A DNA stretch of 64,000 nucleotides from CAZAPG01 sp964486935 (GTDB taxonomy: Bacteria; Chloroflexota; Anaerolineae; 4572-78; J111). Every line of letters begins with the position of its first letter. Within the stretch, counting starts at the first letter, position 1. Shown piece after piece: positions 8,194 through 18,068 of this stretch. The notes beneath the pieces are model-generated. The model saw only the letters and a list, made by a program, of their open reading frames with translations, did not search any database and was not told where the DNA came from. Both the position numbers and the translations under genes were made by a program. The stretch covers positions 6,227 through 70,226 of the forward strand of contig CAZAPG010000036.1 in the NCBI GenBank assembly GCA_964486935.1, written 5' to 3'.

Positions 8194-9240
8194 TTATGGC
8201 AGCCAGGCTTGCCACTTGGCTTCATTGGCATCAACCCAGGCCTGAGCGGCTTCTGCCGGGCTTTTGCCCTCTAATTCTACCGCCGCAATCATTTCAATTT
8301 GGTCCTCGGTGGTGTAGTTGAAATTGCGTAAAAACTGGTCAACATCCGGGGCTTTATCTTTTAACCCGGCCGAGACAATCTTAAACAAATTATCTGCCGG
8401 ATAAGCGCAATCCACCCCACCCGACTCGGCTTTGGCGTAACAGTCGTCGCTGTAGGGCGGCAGTTCAACCTGGGTTAAATCATACTTGGCAAAAACCGAA
8501 TGGGGAGTCCAGAAATAAAAGAGCACCGGCTCTTCCCGGCTGTAGGCCGAGTCTAGGGCTGCCAGCAGCGCCTCTTCTGAACCGGCATAAACCACCTCAA
8601 ACGGCATTTCCAGGTTTTTGATAATATCGGCATCGTACTGAACCCAGCTCTGGTCTCCGGCTAAAAACTGGCCTTTGTCGCCCGTTTCGGCGGTGGCAAA
8701 CATTTCGCCGGCTTCGGGTTTGGTAAAGCCTTCCCAGGTAGCCAGGGTAGAGTCTTTCTGTAGCATATATTCCGGCATAAACCAGCCAATCTCGCCCACC
8801 GGGCCAAGCTCGCCGGCATTCTCTACCGATTTCTGCTCGTCAATGTACAGCGCAATATTATCGGCATGACCAGAAGGCCATACCTCCAAACTGGCGTCCA
8901 AATCACCGCCGGCCAGGGCGCTCCACTGGGCGTTTTCATCTATAGTGACAATTTCCACCGGATTCCCCAGTTGATTCTCGATGATAACTTTAGCCACAGC
9001 CACGTTCACCTGCGAACCAGACCAGGGGTTTTCGGCCAGCCGGATGGTGGGCTTGTCGCCAGAGTCAGTGTTTGACTCCTCCGCCGAAGAAGCCGCCTCT
9101 TCTTCCTGGGCCGGGGCCGCTGCCGGCTCCTCTTGCGCCGGAGCCGCCGGCTGTTGACCCCCACAACCGGCCACAATTGCGGCAACCAGCACTGCCGCCA
9201 GGGTCATCAACAGCCACTTGTTTACAAATTTAATGCTCAT
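8194..9240 (-). CDS. proX: Glycine betaine ABC transporter substrate-binding lipoprotein (ProX/OpuAC type)
   Basis: 348 residues. The N-terminus has a charged start, a hydrophobic stretch and lipobox VAGC, giving an acylated Cys at about 26. An Ala/Glu/Pro-rich tether follows. The mature part begins KPTIRLAENPWSGSQVNVAV, typical of OpuAC, with aromatic residues such as the Trp in SALAGGDLDASLEVWPSGH that usually cage the quaternary ammonium. It should capture betaine outside the cytoplasmic membrane and deliver it to ProVW. The gene is transcribed towards proW and separated from it by the Uma2 gene. It has its own promoter, an AGAGGAGG site and a terminator, so it is a separate unit. Confidence 0.95.
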   Translation of the reverse strand: MSIKFVNKWLLMTLAAVLVAAIVAGCGGQQPAAPAQEEPAAAPAQEEEAASSAEESNTDSGDKPTIRLAENPWSGSQVNVAVAKVIIENQLGNPVEIVTIDENAQWSALAGGDLDASLEVWPSGHADNIALYIDEQKSVENAGELGPVGEIGWFMPEYMLQKDSTLATWEGFTKPEAGEMFATAETGDKGQFLAGDQSWVQYDADIIKNLEMPFEVVYAGSEEALLAALDSAYSREEPVLFYFWTPHSVFAKYDLTQVELPPYSDDCYAKAESGGVDCAYPADNLFKIVSAGLKDKAPDVDQFLRNFNYTTEDQIEMIAAVELEGKSPAEAAQAWVDANEAKWQAWLP

Positions 9241-9282
9241 TCTTGCCTCCTCTGATTGGGTGCTAATGTTAAATCTTTAGCG

Positions 9283-9311
9283 AGTATAACATTGTCAAAC
9301 ACGGCTGTCAA
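9283..9311 (-). promoter_or_regulatory. Promoter for proX
   Basis: On the minus strand TTGACA (9306-9311) and TATACT (9283-9288) are 17 bases apart, a near-consensus sigma-70-type promoter about 40 bases before the proX start. Confidence 0.75.
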
Positions 9312-9359
9312 AAGAAATTGGGATTTTCCCAAACCAAAAATTTGTGCTACCTTTGGCGC

Positions 9360-11591
9360 ATGTCAAAAATTGCCTCAAAAATTCAGCATGTGTTCAGGCA
9401 ACACGGGCCGGCTGTACTCATAGCAGCGGCCTTTTTTGCGCTGGGCGTAACTTACAGCGTGGTCAACCCCCTGTTTGAGGCGCTGGATGAAGTGTGGCAT
9501 TATCCTTTTGTCTGGCAGTTGGCCCGCGCGGGCGAGCTGCCGGTGCAAGACCCGGCCAACGTGCAACTCTGGCGGCAAGAGGGCAGCCAGCCGCCGCTCT
9601 ACTATACCCTGGCCGCCCTGCTCACCGCGCCCATCCCAACCGATGATTTACCCCGGCTTATTTACCTCAATCCCCACGCCGACCTGGGCCTTGTCACTAC
9701 CGATGGCAACATCAACATGATTGTTCACACCGCCCAGGAGAAATGGCCCTGGCAGGGCGCGGCGCTGGCGGCGCATGTGGCCCGATTGCTATCGGTGGCG
9801 CTCAGTACCGGCACGGTGCTGGCCGTTTACGCCCTTGGCCGAACCCTCTGGCCGGAACGGCCCGGCCTAGCGCTGCTGGCGATGGCTTTTTTGGCCTTTA
9901 ACCCCATGTTTTTGTTTGTCTCCGGCTCGGTTAATAACGACAATTTGGTGACGCTGCTGGCCTCGCTGGTGGTGTGGCAGTTGGTTACGCTGACTCTTGC
10001 AGGCCGGCAACCCTCGCTCTGGAAATTTGCGCTGCTGGGCGGACTCATCGGCCTGGCCGCGCTCTCTAAATTTAGCGGGTTGGGGTTGTTGGGGTTAAGC
10101 GGACTCACTTTGCTGTGGCAGGGCTGGCAGCGGCGCTGGTGGCGAACGGCCATTTTGGGCAACGCCATCATTACGCTTATCACCCTGGCCATCGCCGGCT
10201 GGTGGTACTGGCGCAACCACGCGCTCTATGGCGATTGGACCGGCACGCAAATTATGGTCCAGATGATGGGGCCGCGCAGCGTGTCGCCCACCCCCGGCCA
10301 ACTGCTGGCCGAAGTGCCGGGCATGATGCGCTCGTTTTGGGGGCTGTTTGGCGGGCTATCGCTGCCCCTGCCGCCGGCGGTGTACTGGCTGCTGAATCTG
10401 CTGCTGGCAGTAGGGCTGCTTGGGCTGCCGGCGGCCTGGCTGGCGGGTCAAACTGACCGGTTGCCGCCCCGGCTGGCGCGGGTCTGGCCTATTCTGGCGG
10501 GCTGGCTGGCGCTGCTGCTAATTGGCCTGGCGCAGTGGACGCTGCGCACCCCGGCCACGCAGGGGCGGTTGCTCTTTCCGGGGTTGGCGGCGCTGGCGGT
10601 GCTGTGGGCTGCCGGCTGGCTGGCGCTGCTGCCGCGTTATCTGCACCCGGCGCCGGCGGCGGCGCTGCTGGCGCTGGCCGTTTGGGTTCCGTGGGGAGTA
10701 ATTGGCCCCGCTTACGCCCGGCCCCAACCGCTGGCCCAACTGCCGGCCTCGGCCCAACCGCTGGGCGTTACTTTTGGCGATGCGGTGCAACTGCTGGCGT
10801 TTGAGGGCAATACCTCAACCACCGTTAAACCGGGTGAGAGCCTGCCGTTGACGCTTTACTGGCGCGGTTTGCAGCCGGTCGAGACTGATTACAGTGTTTT
10901 CATCCACCTGATTGACCAAAACAACCTGATTGTGGCCCAGCGGGATTTATTCCACGGGCGGGGGCTTTTCCCTACCAGCCAGTGGCGGCCCGGCCAGCAG
11001 TTTGCCGACACCTACACCCTGCGCTTGCCTGGCACCACGCCGGCCCCGGCTACGGCCCATTTTGGCGTGGGCCTGTATAACCGGGCTACCGGCTACCGGC
11101 TGCCGGCCTCAACCGGCGGCGATACGGTTTATTTTGGGGCAGTCGCCATCCAGCCCTGGCCGGGCCAGTATCCTAATCCCCAGAATTTGCTGTTTGAGGA
11201 TGGCATTACCCTGGTGGGCTACCGGATAGACCGGCAAACAGCCGCCCAGGGGGAGCAGGTTAAGCTGACTCTTTTTTGGCAGAGCCAAAAAACCCCGGCC
11301 AACAATTACAAAGTTTTTGTGCATTTGGCAGCCGAGGGCGACCTGCGGGCGGCCCAACACGATAGCGAACCGCAAGGGGGCGCAGCGCCTACCTCAAGCT
11401 GGCAGCCGGGGCAGGTTATTACCGACACCCATCCCCTCGTCATTCATGCCGACGCGCCGCCCGGAGCCTACCGGCTGAAAGTGGGTCTATATAATGGAGA
11501 AACCGGCCAGCGCCTGCGCCTGTTAAGTGATAATGGGGTATCGGTGCAGGCCGACTCGGTGACGCTGGGCGGCGTGCGGGTGAGACCGTAA
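9360..11591 (+). CDS. GT-C fold glycosyltransferase-like membrane protein with two C-terminal beta-domains
   Basis: About 743 residues from ATG 9360 (MSKIASK); the frame is open 14 codons further upstream but without a better start. The first loop holds an acidic motif FEALDEVWHY, then EGSQPPLYYTLAAL and NPMFLFVSGSVNNDNLV, as in polyprenyl-phosphate-sugar dependent (PMT/GT39-like) enzymes. About ten hydrophobic segments follow up to about residue 470. The last 280 residues form two repeated beta-sandwich-like units. Compare LPLTLYWRGLQPVETDYSVF with KLTLFWQSQKTPANNYKVF, and FGVGLYNRATGYRLP with LKVGLYNGETGQRLR. It probably moves a lipid-linked sugar to an external acceptor. The acceptor is unknown and catalytic activity is inferred from fold only. 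Confidence 0.8.
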   Translation: MSKIASKIQHVFRQHGPAVLIAAAFFALGVTYSVVNPLFEALDEVWHYPFVWQLARAGELPVQDPANVQLWRQEGSQPPLYYTLAALLTAPIPTDDLPRLIYLNPHADLGLVTTDGNINMIVHTAQEKWPWQGAALAAHVARLLSVALSTGTVLAVYALGRTLWPERPGLALLAMAFLAFNPMFLFVSGSVNNDNLVTLLASLVVWQLVTLTLAGRQPSLWKFALLGGLIGLAALSKFSGLGLLGLSGLTLLWQGWQRRWWRTAILGNAIITLITLAIAGWWYWRNHALYGDWTGTQIMVQMMGPRSVSPTPGQLLAEVPGMMRSFWGLFGGLSLPLPPAVYWLLNLLLAVGLLGLPAAWLAGQTDRLPPRLARVWPILAGWLALLLIGLAQWTLRTPATQGRLLFPGLAALAVLWAAGWLALLPRYLHPAPAAALLALAVWVPWGVIGPAYARPQPLAQLPASAQPLGVTFGDAVQLLAFEGNTSTTVKPGESLPLTLYWRGLQPVETDYSVFIHLIDQNNLIVAQRDLFHGRGLFPTSQWRPGQQFADTYTLRLPGTTPAPATAHFGVGLYNRATGYRLPASTGGDTVYFGAVAIQPWPGQYPNPQNLLFEDGITLVGYRIDRQTAAQGEQVKLTLFWQSQKTPANNYKVFVHLAAEGDLRAAQHDSEPQGGAAPTSSWQPGQVITDTHPLVIHADAPPGAYRLKVGLYNGETGQRLRLLSDNGVSVQADSVTLGGVRVRP

Positions 11592-11661
11592 CGAGGCCCG
11601 GCCATCAAACTTTTGGCGCAACAGATAGTCCTCTTTTCCCCGGCTAACATTCTAAATTAGA

Positions 11662-11670
11662 TGGTATAAT
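11662..11670 (+). promoter_or_regulatory. Extended -10 promoter before the hybrid kinase gene
   Basis: TGGTATAAT (11662-11670) matches an extended -10 element with a perfect TATAAT. No good -35 is seen, as is common with extended -10 promoters. It lies 71 bases before the kinase start. Confidence 0.5.
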
Positions 11671-11741
11671 AACAGAACGGTCTGCTTATTGGCACAGACT
11701 GCTCAAATTCAGCCTGTAACATTTAAAGAGAGTATCCCGTT

Positions 11742-14700
11742 ATGAGCGCTCGCGAGCTTCGCGTTTTACTTGTTACCCCCAAAAATAAGCCCAAGTTGCC
11801 CAGGCTATTGGCCAGGCAAATTTTGTGGCAGTGTGATATGCAACAGGTTGGAGATTATGAGTCGGCTTTGGCTAAATTAACCGGCAACCAGTTTGACCTT
11901 TATTTTGTGGATTACCATTTTGCCAGGCGCAGCGGGCTAAAACTTTTAAGACAGGCATTTGACCAAGGTTTTAATGGAGCGGCCATTTTATTGCTCAATG
12001 CCCAAAATCCCCCGGTGGCCCAACAGGCCCTGCAAATGGGCGTTGCCGATTATTTGGTAATCGAGCAACTAGACGCCCCGTTGCTAGAGCGAGCCATTCG
12101 CTACGCCGTGAGCCGGCTTGACATGCTAAACAAAATTCAGCAAAGCAAGCAACAACATCAAAAGCTGGTAGCTACCGAGCGAGAGCAGCGCCGGCTGGCC
12201 GAGGCGCTTCAGGATATTGCCATTGCGCTTAACAGCACCCTTAATTTTGATGAACTGCTGGAGCGCATTTTAATAAATGTGGAGCGGGTAGTACCCAATG
12301 ATACCGCCGATATCATGCTGGTGGAGGGCGACCGGGCGCGCATTGCTAGAGACCGGGGTTATATTGAGCACGGGTGGCCTTCGGTGCAAAACCTCCATTT
12401 TTCCGTAAAAGAACTACCTACCCTGGCGCACATGGTCAATACCTGCCAACCCCTGGTTATTCCGCAAACCTTAACCTCGCCTTTGTGGACTTTTTTGCCC
12501 AAATCAAAATGGATTCGCTCTTATGTTGGCGCGCCCATTTACTTAAAAGATCAGGTGGTGGGTTTTCTTAATTTAGCCAGCGCTGCGCCAAATTTCTTTA
12601 ATCAGACGCACGCCCAACATTTGCAGGCTTTTGCCAACCATGCGGCCATTGCCATTGGCAATATCCGGCGGCTCGAGGCCGAACGCCGGCAGCGTGAGCT
12701 ATCTGAAACACTGCACCGGGCTACGGCAACCCTTATTTCGGCGCTTGACCTTAGAGAAGTTTTAGACACACTTCTGATTCAGCTTGAACAGGTTATTCCT
12801 TACCAGAGCGCCTGCGTCTTTTTGTATCAAAATGAGCAGCTACAGGCGGTGGCCGGCCGGGGCTTTGCCGCCCCCGAGGCGGTTATCGGTAAAGCCTACT
12901 CTGCTAACGATGACCTTCTTTTTGAAGAGATGAGGCGCACCCACCAGCCTGTAAAAATAGCCGATGCCGCTCAAGATAGCCGGTTCTATGGTTGGGGCGA
13001 TACCTTTTATACTCGCGGCTGGTTGGGCATTCCGCTTATTGTCCGGCAACATATAATTGGCACCCTAACCTTTGATAGCAAACAGGCAGGAGCCTACGAT
13101 AATGTCGATATGGCCCTGGTTCAAACTTTTGCCAATCAGGCCGCTATTGCCATTGAAAACGCCAAATTATTTGCCCAAACCCAGGAAGCCCTGGTAGAAA
13201 CTGAAACCCTTTACCACGTAAGCCGCACCCTGATAAACTTTGAGCATTTGCCCGACTTGCTGCAAATAGTCACCACTAAAGTGAGTACAGCCCTGCCGGC
13301 CACCTGGGTGGCAACAATTACGCTGGATTTTGAGGCGCAACAGGTTACTGAGATGGTGGTGGCCGGACCGCAGGCCAATATAACCCGAACCGGCAGCTTT
13401 GATGAGTTAATGGACGGCTTGACCGGTTGGGCCATTCGACGCCAAAAACCGGCCCTGTCGCCCAAGGGCCAGCCCGACCCCAGAGAGAGCCAGGCAGTAC
13501 GGCAAAATCGCCTGGAAAATCATTTTGGCTCAATTATTGTGGCGCCCTTGCTCTATAAAGAAAAAGTATTAGGCACAATGACCGCCATTAACCGTCTGGA
13601 TGAGCCGGATTTTACCCAACGAGATGTCAACCTGATGATGGCCATGGCCAGCCAGGTTGCCGTAACTATCGAGAATGTCAGCCTGTTTGAAGCTGCCCAG
13701 GAAGCCCGGCAATTATCAGACTCGCTGAGAGAGTTGGGCGCATCGCTGGCAGCCACCCTGAATTTTAAGGAACTTTTGGAACGCATCCTCCAAGGGTTGA
13801 AAAACATAGTCTCCTTCGATACGGCCTCGATTATGCTGCCCGAAGGCAACTCGGCCTTTCGGATAAGGGAAGGCTGGGGCATACCGCGCCATAGCCCGGT
13901 TTGGGAGTATCTTTTTTACTTGGAGGAACAACCCATCCTAAAAGAAATTGTAGAAACCTGTCAACCGGTCGTTATTTCTAATGTGCAGCAAGATAAGCGC
14001 TGGGTACAATTTGAAAGCGGGCTGCAAATAGGCTCCTGGTTAGGCGTCCCCCTGATAGCGGGCAATCAGATTGTTGGCATTTTAAATTTGGACCACCACC
14101 AATTAAATTTTTATACCCAAAAACACGCCGCTATTGCCAGCGCCTTTGCCCAACAAGCCGCCATTGCCCTGGAAAACGCCCGCCTGTTTAACGAAACCCG
14201 CCAGCGCGCCGAACAGCTTGAAGCCCTGCGCCAGGTTACTCAAGACCTGACCCTACTCCGCGATACCAAAACCCTGCTGCGCCAAATTGCCAAAAGAGCG
14301 CTACGCTTGCTGGGCGCCGATGCCGGCGGTATTCACCTTTACCGGCCCGAACTGGATTTGCTGGATGGCGTTGTGGTGCTTGGCAAAGAATTATCGCCAA
14401 TGGTGCCCCAACTAAAACCGGGGCAGGGGTTAATTGGCCACGTTTGGGCTACTCACAAACCCGTTATTATTAACGACTATCCCAACTGGGCCGGCCATTT
14501 GTCTAACTGGCCGCATAAAATTCCCGATGCTGCCCTTGGCGTGCCTATTCAATGGGGCGATGAGTATCTGGGAGTGTTATCCGTAAGCGTAAATAACCCG
14601 CATCGACAATTTACCTCCGACGATACCTCGCTACTTTCTCAGTTTGCGGCCCAGGTAGCCGTAGCGGTTGAAAATGCGCGTCTGTTTGACGCGGCTAACC

Positions 14701-17219
14701 AACGCGTGGCCGAACTTGAGGCCGTGCGGCTGATAACACTCAGCCTGACCTCGAATTTGGAATTTAAGGCGCTGTTAGAAGAAATATTGAGGAGCGCGCT
14801 TAGACTCATCACCCGGGCAGACAACGCCCACATATTTTTGTATCAGGCAAACCAGTTGATTTTTGGGGCGGCTCTATTTAATGGCGCCGCCAGCAATGAA
14901 CCCTACTCCAATCCACGGCCGCGCGGTTTAACCTACACCGTGGCCCAAACAGCCCAACCCATTATTGTTGATGACATGCGCACCCATCCGCTCTATACTC
15001 ACGCTCCGCCCGATTGGGGCGGCTCAATTGCCGGATTACCCCTAAAAATTGGCGAGCGAGTAGTAGGCGTAATGACCATTGCCGGAACCCAATCCAATAT
15101 CTGGAGCGAATCTGAACTCAACGTGCTGTATCTGCTGGCCGACCAGGCCGCCGTGGCTATAGAAAATGCCCGGCTGTATGAGCAAGTGCAAGAATATGCC
15201 ACCCAACTTGAAGCCAAAGTTGCCGAGCGCACCTTCCGGCTGAAAACCCTGTATGATTTGGCCCAGGCGCTTAGCCACGCTACTCAGCTTGGCGATGTTA
15301 CCCGCTTAACGCTGCTTCAACTTTACCAAACCGTTCCCCATGATGTAGCGGCCAGTTTGCTCACCATCGACATCACGCCTACCCTGGTTATTCAAAGCCG
15401 GCGCCGGCTTTCGCGCGCGGTAGAGGCAGATATTCAATTGATGCTGCTAAAAGAGTACAATCAGTTAACCAACCAAACCATCAGCGGCGATACCTTAAAA
15501 ATTCACCGGCTTAAAGCCAAAAGCGAGATAAAATCAAAAATTGCGCTCGATAAAGTGGCGTCGGTACTCACAACCCCAATTGTTATGGGAAACCAGGTTG
15601 TGGGGCTGCTGCTGGTTGCCAGCCAACAGGTGCAACAATTTACCGAAGAGCAAGAGCAGTTACTTAATGTGGTGGCCAGCCAGGCCGCCGAAACCATTGG
15701 CCGCTTGCAGTTTCTTATGGCCGCAGAACATAAACGGCTGGAGAGTCTAATCGCTCATCTGTCTAGTGGCGTTATTATGTTAGACTCAAACCACCACATT
15801 GTGCTGGCTAATCCGGCTGCGCTTAATCTCATCAGTGGTCTTACCCAGGCCCGCGTTGGCGATCAATTGACGCATTTGGGTGACTATCCCATCTCAAAAA
15901 TTTTAGAGCTGGCTACGCAAGAAATCCCCTTTGTTATAGAAGAATCCCAGGACTCCGCCCAAATTTTTGAGATAACTGTTCAGCCAATTGCTTCTGGCCC
16001 GGATATTGGCGGCTGGACTCTGGTTATCAGAGATATTACCGAAGAGCACGCCATTCAAAAACGTATTCAACAGCAAGAACGGGTGGCGGCGGTAGGCCAG
16101 CTAGCCGCCGGTATTGCCCACGATTTTAACAACATTTTAACCAGTATTATCGGTTTTGCAGAACTGCTACTGCTAGACCCTGGTTTGCCCGCTTCGGCCA
16201 AAGACGATATAGAGCGGATTACCAAACAAGGGCATCGGGCGGCTCATCTGGTCCGTCAAATTTTAGATTTCAGCCGGCAAACAATCAGTTCTAAACAACC
16301 CTTAAATTTGCTGCCTGTCATTAAAGAAACTGTTAAATTGCTGGAGCGAACCATCCCCGAAGATATTCATATCTCCCTGGAAATAATGCCCGGAGAATAC
16401 ACCGTTTTTGCCGATTTAATTCAGCTACAACAGGCGCTCACCAATTTAGCCGTCAATGCCCGCGACGCCATGCCCAATGGCGGCAATTTACATTTCAAGT
16501 TGTTTCAACTGGCCGTTTCTCCCGTTGATGAACCGCCCGCCCCGGATTTAGAGGCCGGAGATTGGGTGGCGCTATCCATTACGGATACGGGCCACGGAAT
16601 TCCGCCGGAATTGCATGGGAAAATTTTTGAGCCTTTCTTCACAACCAAAGAGGTAGGCGAAGGCACCGGTCTGGGGCTGGCGCAGGTGTACGGTATTATC
16701 AAACAGCACGAGGGGGTTATTGATGTTTCAAGCCAGCCAAACGCCGGCACTACCTTTACGCTGTACTTTCCGGCGCGTGCATTAGCGCCCGGTGCTATGC
16801 TGACAGAAGGGCGCTCAGAAATTCCTCGGGGGCATCAAGAGGTGGTTCTTTTGGTTGAAGATAATGACTCCGTTAGAGATATTACTACGGCCATGCTCAA
16901 ACGCTTAAACTATCAGGTCATTACCGCCAACAACGGCGTTGCCGCGCTAAACCTGTACCGCCAACACCAACAAGAAATTGCCCTGGTTTTAACCGATATG
17001 ACCATGCCAGAAATGGGCGGAGCAGAACTAACGCTGACCCTGCGAAAAATAGACCCTGCCGTTAAAGTGGTAGTTTTAACCGGCTATCCCCTTAACTCCG
17101 ACGCCAAAGAAGTGCTGGTTGAGGGCGTAGTCGATTGGTTACAAAAGCCTGTGGCCCTTGAACAACTGGCTCAGGCGCTTAATCGAACCCTGTCAACCGT
17201 AACCGAAGAAGTTTTATGA
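11742..17219 (+). CDS. Giant hybrid sensor histidine kinase: REC, seven GAF, PAS, HisKA, HATPase, REC
   Basis: 1825 residues. Residues 1-125 form a receiver domain with Asp57 in the FVDYHF strand. Seven GAF domains follow, beginning at about 146, 320, 487, 656, 825, 993 and 1166, most ending in a helix such as QAAIAIENAKLF. A PAS domain lies at about 1326-1440. The HisKA H-box is AAGIAHDFNNILTSIIGFAE with His1460. The ATPase domain (about 1560-1680) has NLAVNARDAMPNGG (N-box), ITDTGHGIPPE (G1) and GTGLGLAQVYGI (G2). A C-terminal receiver (1702-1821) has Asp1752 in LTDMTMPEMGG and a Lys near DWLQKPVAL. There are no membrane segments, so it is probably cytoplasmic, sensing small molecules or redox state through the GAF array. 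The output partner is not in the window. Confidence 0.93.
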   Translation: MSARELRVLLVTPKNKPKLPRLLARQILWQCDMQQVGDYESALAKLTGNQFDLYFVDYHFARRSGLKLLRQAFDQGFNGAAILLLNAQNPPVAQQALQMGVADYLVIEQLDAPLLERAIRYAVSRLDMLNKIQQSKQQHQKLVATEREQRRLAEALQDIAIALNSTLNFDELLERILINVERVVPNDTADIMLVEGDRARIARDRGYIEHGWPSVQNLHFSVKELPTLAHMVNTCQPLVIPQTLTSPLWTFLPKSKWIRSYVGAPIYLKDQVVGFLNLASAAPNFFNQTHAQHLQAFANHAAIAIGNIRRLEAERRQRELSETLHRATATLISALDLREVLDTLLIQLEQVIPYQSACVFLYQNEQLQAVAGRGFAAPEAVIGKAYSANDDLLFEEMRRTHQPVKIADAAQDSRFYGWGDTFYTRGWLGIPLIVRQHIIGTLTFDSKQAGAYDNVDMALVQTFANQAAIAIENAKLFAQTQEALVETETLYHVSRTLINFEHLPDLLQIVTTKVSTALPATWVATITLDFEAQQVTEMVVAGPQANITRTGSFDELMDGLTGWAIRRQKPALSPKGQPDPRESQAVRQNRLENHFGSIIVAPLLYKEKVLGTMTAINRLDEPDFTQRDVNLMMAMASQVAVTIENVSLFEAAQEARQLSDSLRELGASLAATLNFKELLERILQGLKNIVSFDTASIMLPEGNSAFRIREGWGIPRHSPVWEYLFYLEEQPILKEIVETCQPVVISNVQQDKRWVQFESGLQIGSWLGVPLIAGNQIVGILNLDHHQLNFYTQKHAAIASAFAQQAAIALENARLFNETRQRAEQLEALRQVTQDLTLLRDTKTLLRQIAKRALRLLGADAGGIHLYRPELDLLDGVVVLGKELSPMVPQLKPGQGLIGHVWATHKPVIINDYPNWAGHLSNWPHKIPDAALGVPIQWGDEYLGVLSVSVNNPHRQFTSDDTSLLSQFAAQVAVAVENARLFDAANQRVAELEAVRLITLSLTSNLEFKALLEEILRSALRLITRADNAHIFLYQANQLIFGAALFNGAASNEPYSNPRPRGLTYTVAQTAQPIIVDDMRTHPLYTHAPPDWGGSIAGLPLKIGERVVGVMTIAGTQSNIWSESELNVLYLLADQAAVAIENARLYEQVQEYATQLEAKVAERTFRLKTLYDLAQALSHATQLGDVTRLTLLQLYQTVPHDVAASLLTIDITPTLVIQSRRRLSRAVEADIQLMLLKEYNQLTNQTISGDTLKIHRLKAKSEIKSKIALDKVASVLTTPIVMGNQVVGLLLVASQQVQQFTEEQEQLLNVVASQAAETIGRLQFLMAAEHKRLESLIAHLSSGVIMLDSNHHIVLANPAALNLISGLTQARVGDQLTHLGDYPISKILELATQEIPFVIEESQDSAQIFEITVQPIASGPDIGGWTLVIRDITEEHAIQKRIQQQERVAAVGQLAAGIAHDFNNILTSIIGFAELLLLDPGLPASAKDDIERITKQGHRAAHLVRQILDFSRQTISSKQPLNLLPVIKETVKLLERTIPEDIHISLEIMPGEYTVFADLIQLQQALTNLAVNARDAMPNGGNLHFKLFQLAVSPVDEPPAPDLEAGDWVALSITDTGHGIPPELHGKIFEPFFTTKEVGEGTGLGLAQVYGIIKQHEGVIDVSSQPNAGTTFTLYFPARALAPGAMLTEGRSEIPRGHQEVVLLVEDNDSVRDITTAMLKRLNYQVITANNGVAALNLYRQHQQEIALVLTDMTMPEMGGAELTLTLRKIDPAVKVVVLTGYPLNSDAKEVLVEGVVDWLQKPVALEQLAQALNRTLSTVTEEVL

Positions 17220-17268
17220 ACTTCGCGGGAAGTCTACCTTATAATCACAAACCGTTAAGGAACAGGCA

Positions 17269-17796
17269 ATGGCGCAAAACAAAATCAAAGTTATTGAAGG
17301 CGATATTACCCGGCAACAGGTGGATGCTATTGTAAATGCGGCCAACAGCACTTTGCTGGGCGGCGGCGGTGTAGATGGCGCCATTCACCGGGCTGCCGGG
17401 CCGGGGCTATTGGCCGAATGCAAAACCTTAAATGGCTGCCCTACCGGTCAGGCCAAAATTACGGGGGGATACAACCTGCCCGCTCGATATGTAATCCACA
17501 CGGTTGGACCCGTCTGGCGCGGCGGTCATAATAACGAGGATGCGCTGCTGGCCCAATGCTACCAAAACAGCCTGGCCCTGGCCAAAAAGCACAAGCTAAA
17601 AACCGTGGCCTTTCCCTCTATCAGCACCGGGGTCTACGGCTTCCCCATAGAGCGGGCCGCAAGAATTGCCGTGACAGAGATTAAAAATTTTTTGGAAAAA
17701 GAGGGTCAGCCAGACCAGGTGATTCTGGTTTGCTTTGGGCAGCGAGCTTATCAAATTCATCAGGCCGCCGTAAAAGAAATTTTCAACGACAACTAA
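17269..17796 (+). CDS. Macrodomain protein (O-acetyl-ADP-ribose deacetylase family)
   Basis: 175 residues covering one whole macrodomain. The N-terminal strand and ligand loop read IEGDITRQQVDAIVNAANS. The diphosphate loop is LLGGGGVDGAIHRAAG, followed by GYNLPARYVIHTVGP and the second loop FPSISTGVYGFP. These match MacroD/YmdB-type proteins, which remove acetyl or ADP-ribosyl groups from ADP-ribose derivatives. ATG 17269 has AAGGAA nearby. The stop is 13 bases before the CDGSH gene, so the two are probably co-transcribed, and the kinase gene ends only 49 bases upstream. Confidence 0.93.
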   Translation: MAQNKIKVIEGDITRQQVDAIVNAANSTLLGGGGVDGAIHRAAGPGLLAECKTLNGCPTGQAKITGGYNLPARYVIHTVGPVWRGGHNNEDALLAQCYQNSLALAKKHKLKTVAFPSISTGVYGFPIERAARIAVTEIKNFLEKEGQPDQVILVCFGQRAYQIHQAAVKEIFNDN

Positions 17797-17809
17797 CGGA
17801 GAGCGCGAC

Positions 17810-18049
17810 ATGTCCCAACTGGAAATCAAAGCCCGCGAGAATGGTCCCTACAAAATTGTGGGCACCTTCACTTACATTGATAGCAACGGCCAGCCGCAAA
17901 CCACCACCGGGCCAAACATCGCCCTGTGTCGTTGCGGCCACTCTGCCAATAAGCCTTTTTGCGATGGCGCCCACCGCAAAACCGGCTTTAAAGCCCCCCT
18001 GACCTACCTGTACCTGAACCCCTCCGAAAAGCTGCCCGCTGACCGGTAG
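17810..18049 (+). CDS. CDGSH iron-sulfur domain protein
   Basis: A 79-residue protein with a single CDGSH motif, CRCGHSANKPFCDGAH. The cluster ligands are Cys40, Cys42, Cys51 and His55, which hold a 2Fe-2S cluster with three Cys and one His. The N-terminal half (PYKIVGTFTYIDSNGQPQ) is the small beta-domain common in bacterial members. Such proteins store or pass electrons or clusters and their bacterial partners are poorly known. A GGAG-type site precedes the ATG. It follows the macrodomain gene by 13 bases and converges on yraN. Confidence 0.93.
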   Translation: MSQLEIKARENGPYKIVGTFTYIDSNGQPQTTTGPNIALCRCGHSANKPFCDGAHRKTGFKAPLTYLYLNPSEKLPADR

Positions 18050-18068
18050 CTTCTAACCGGCGCGGCCT

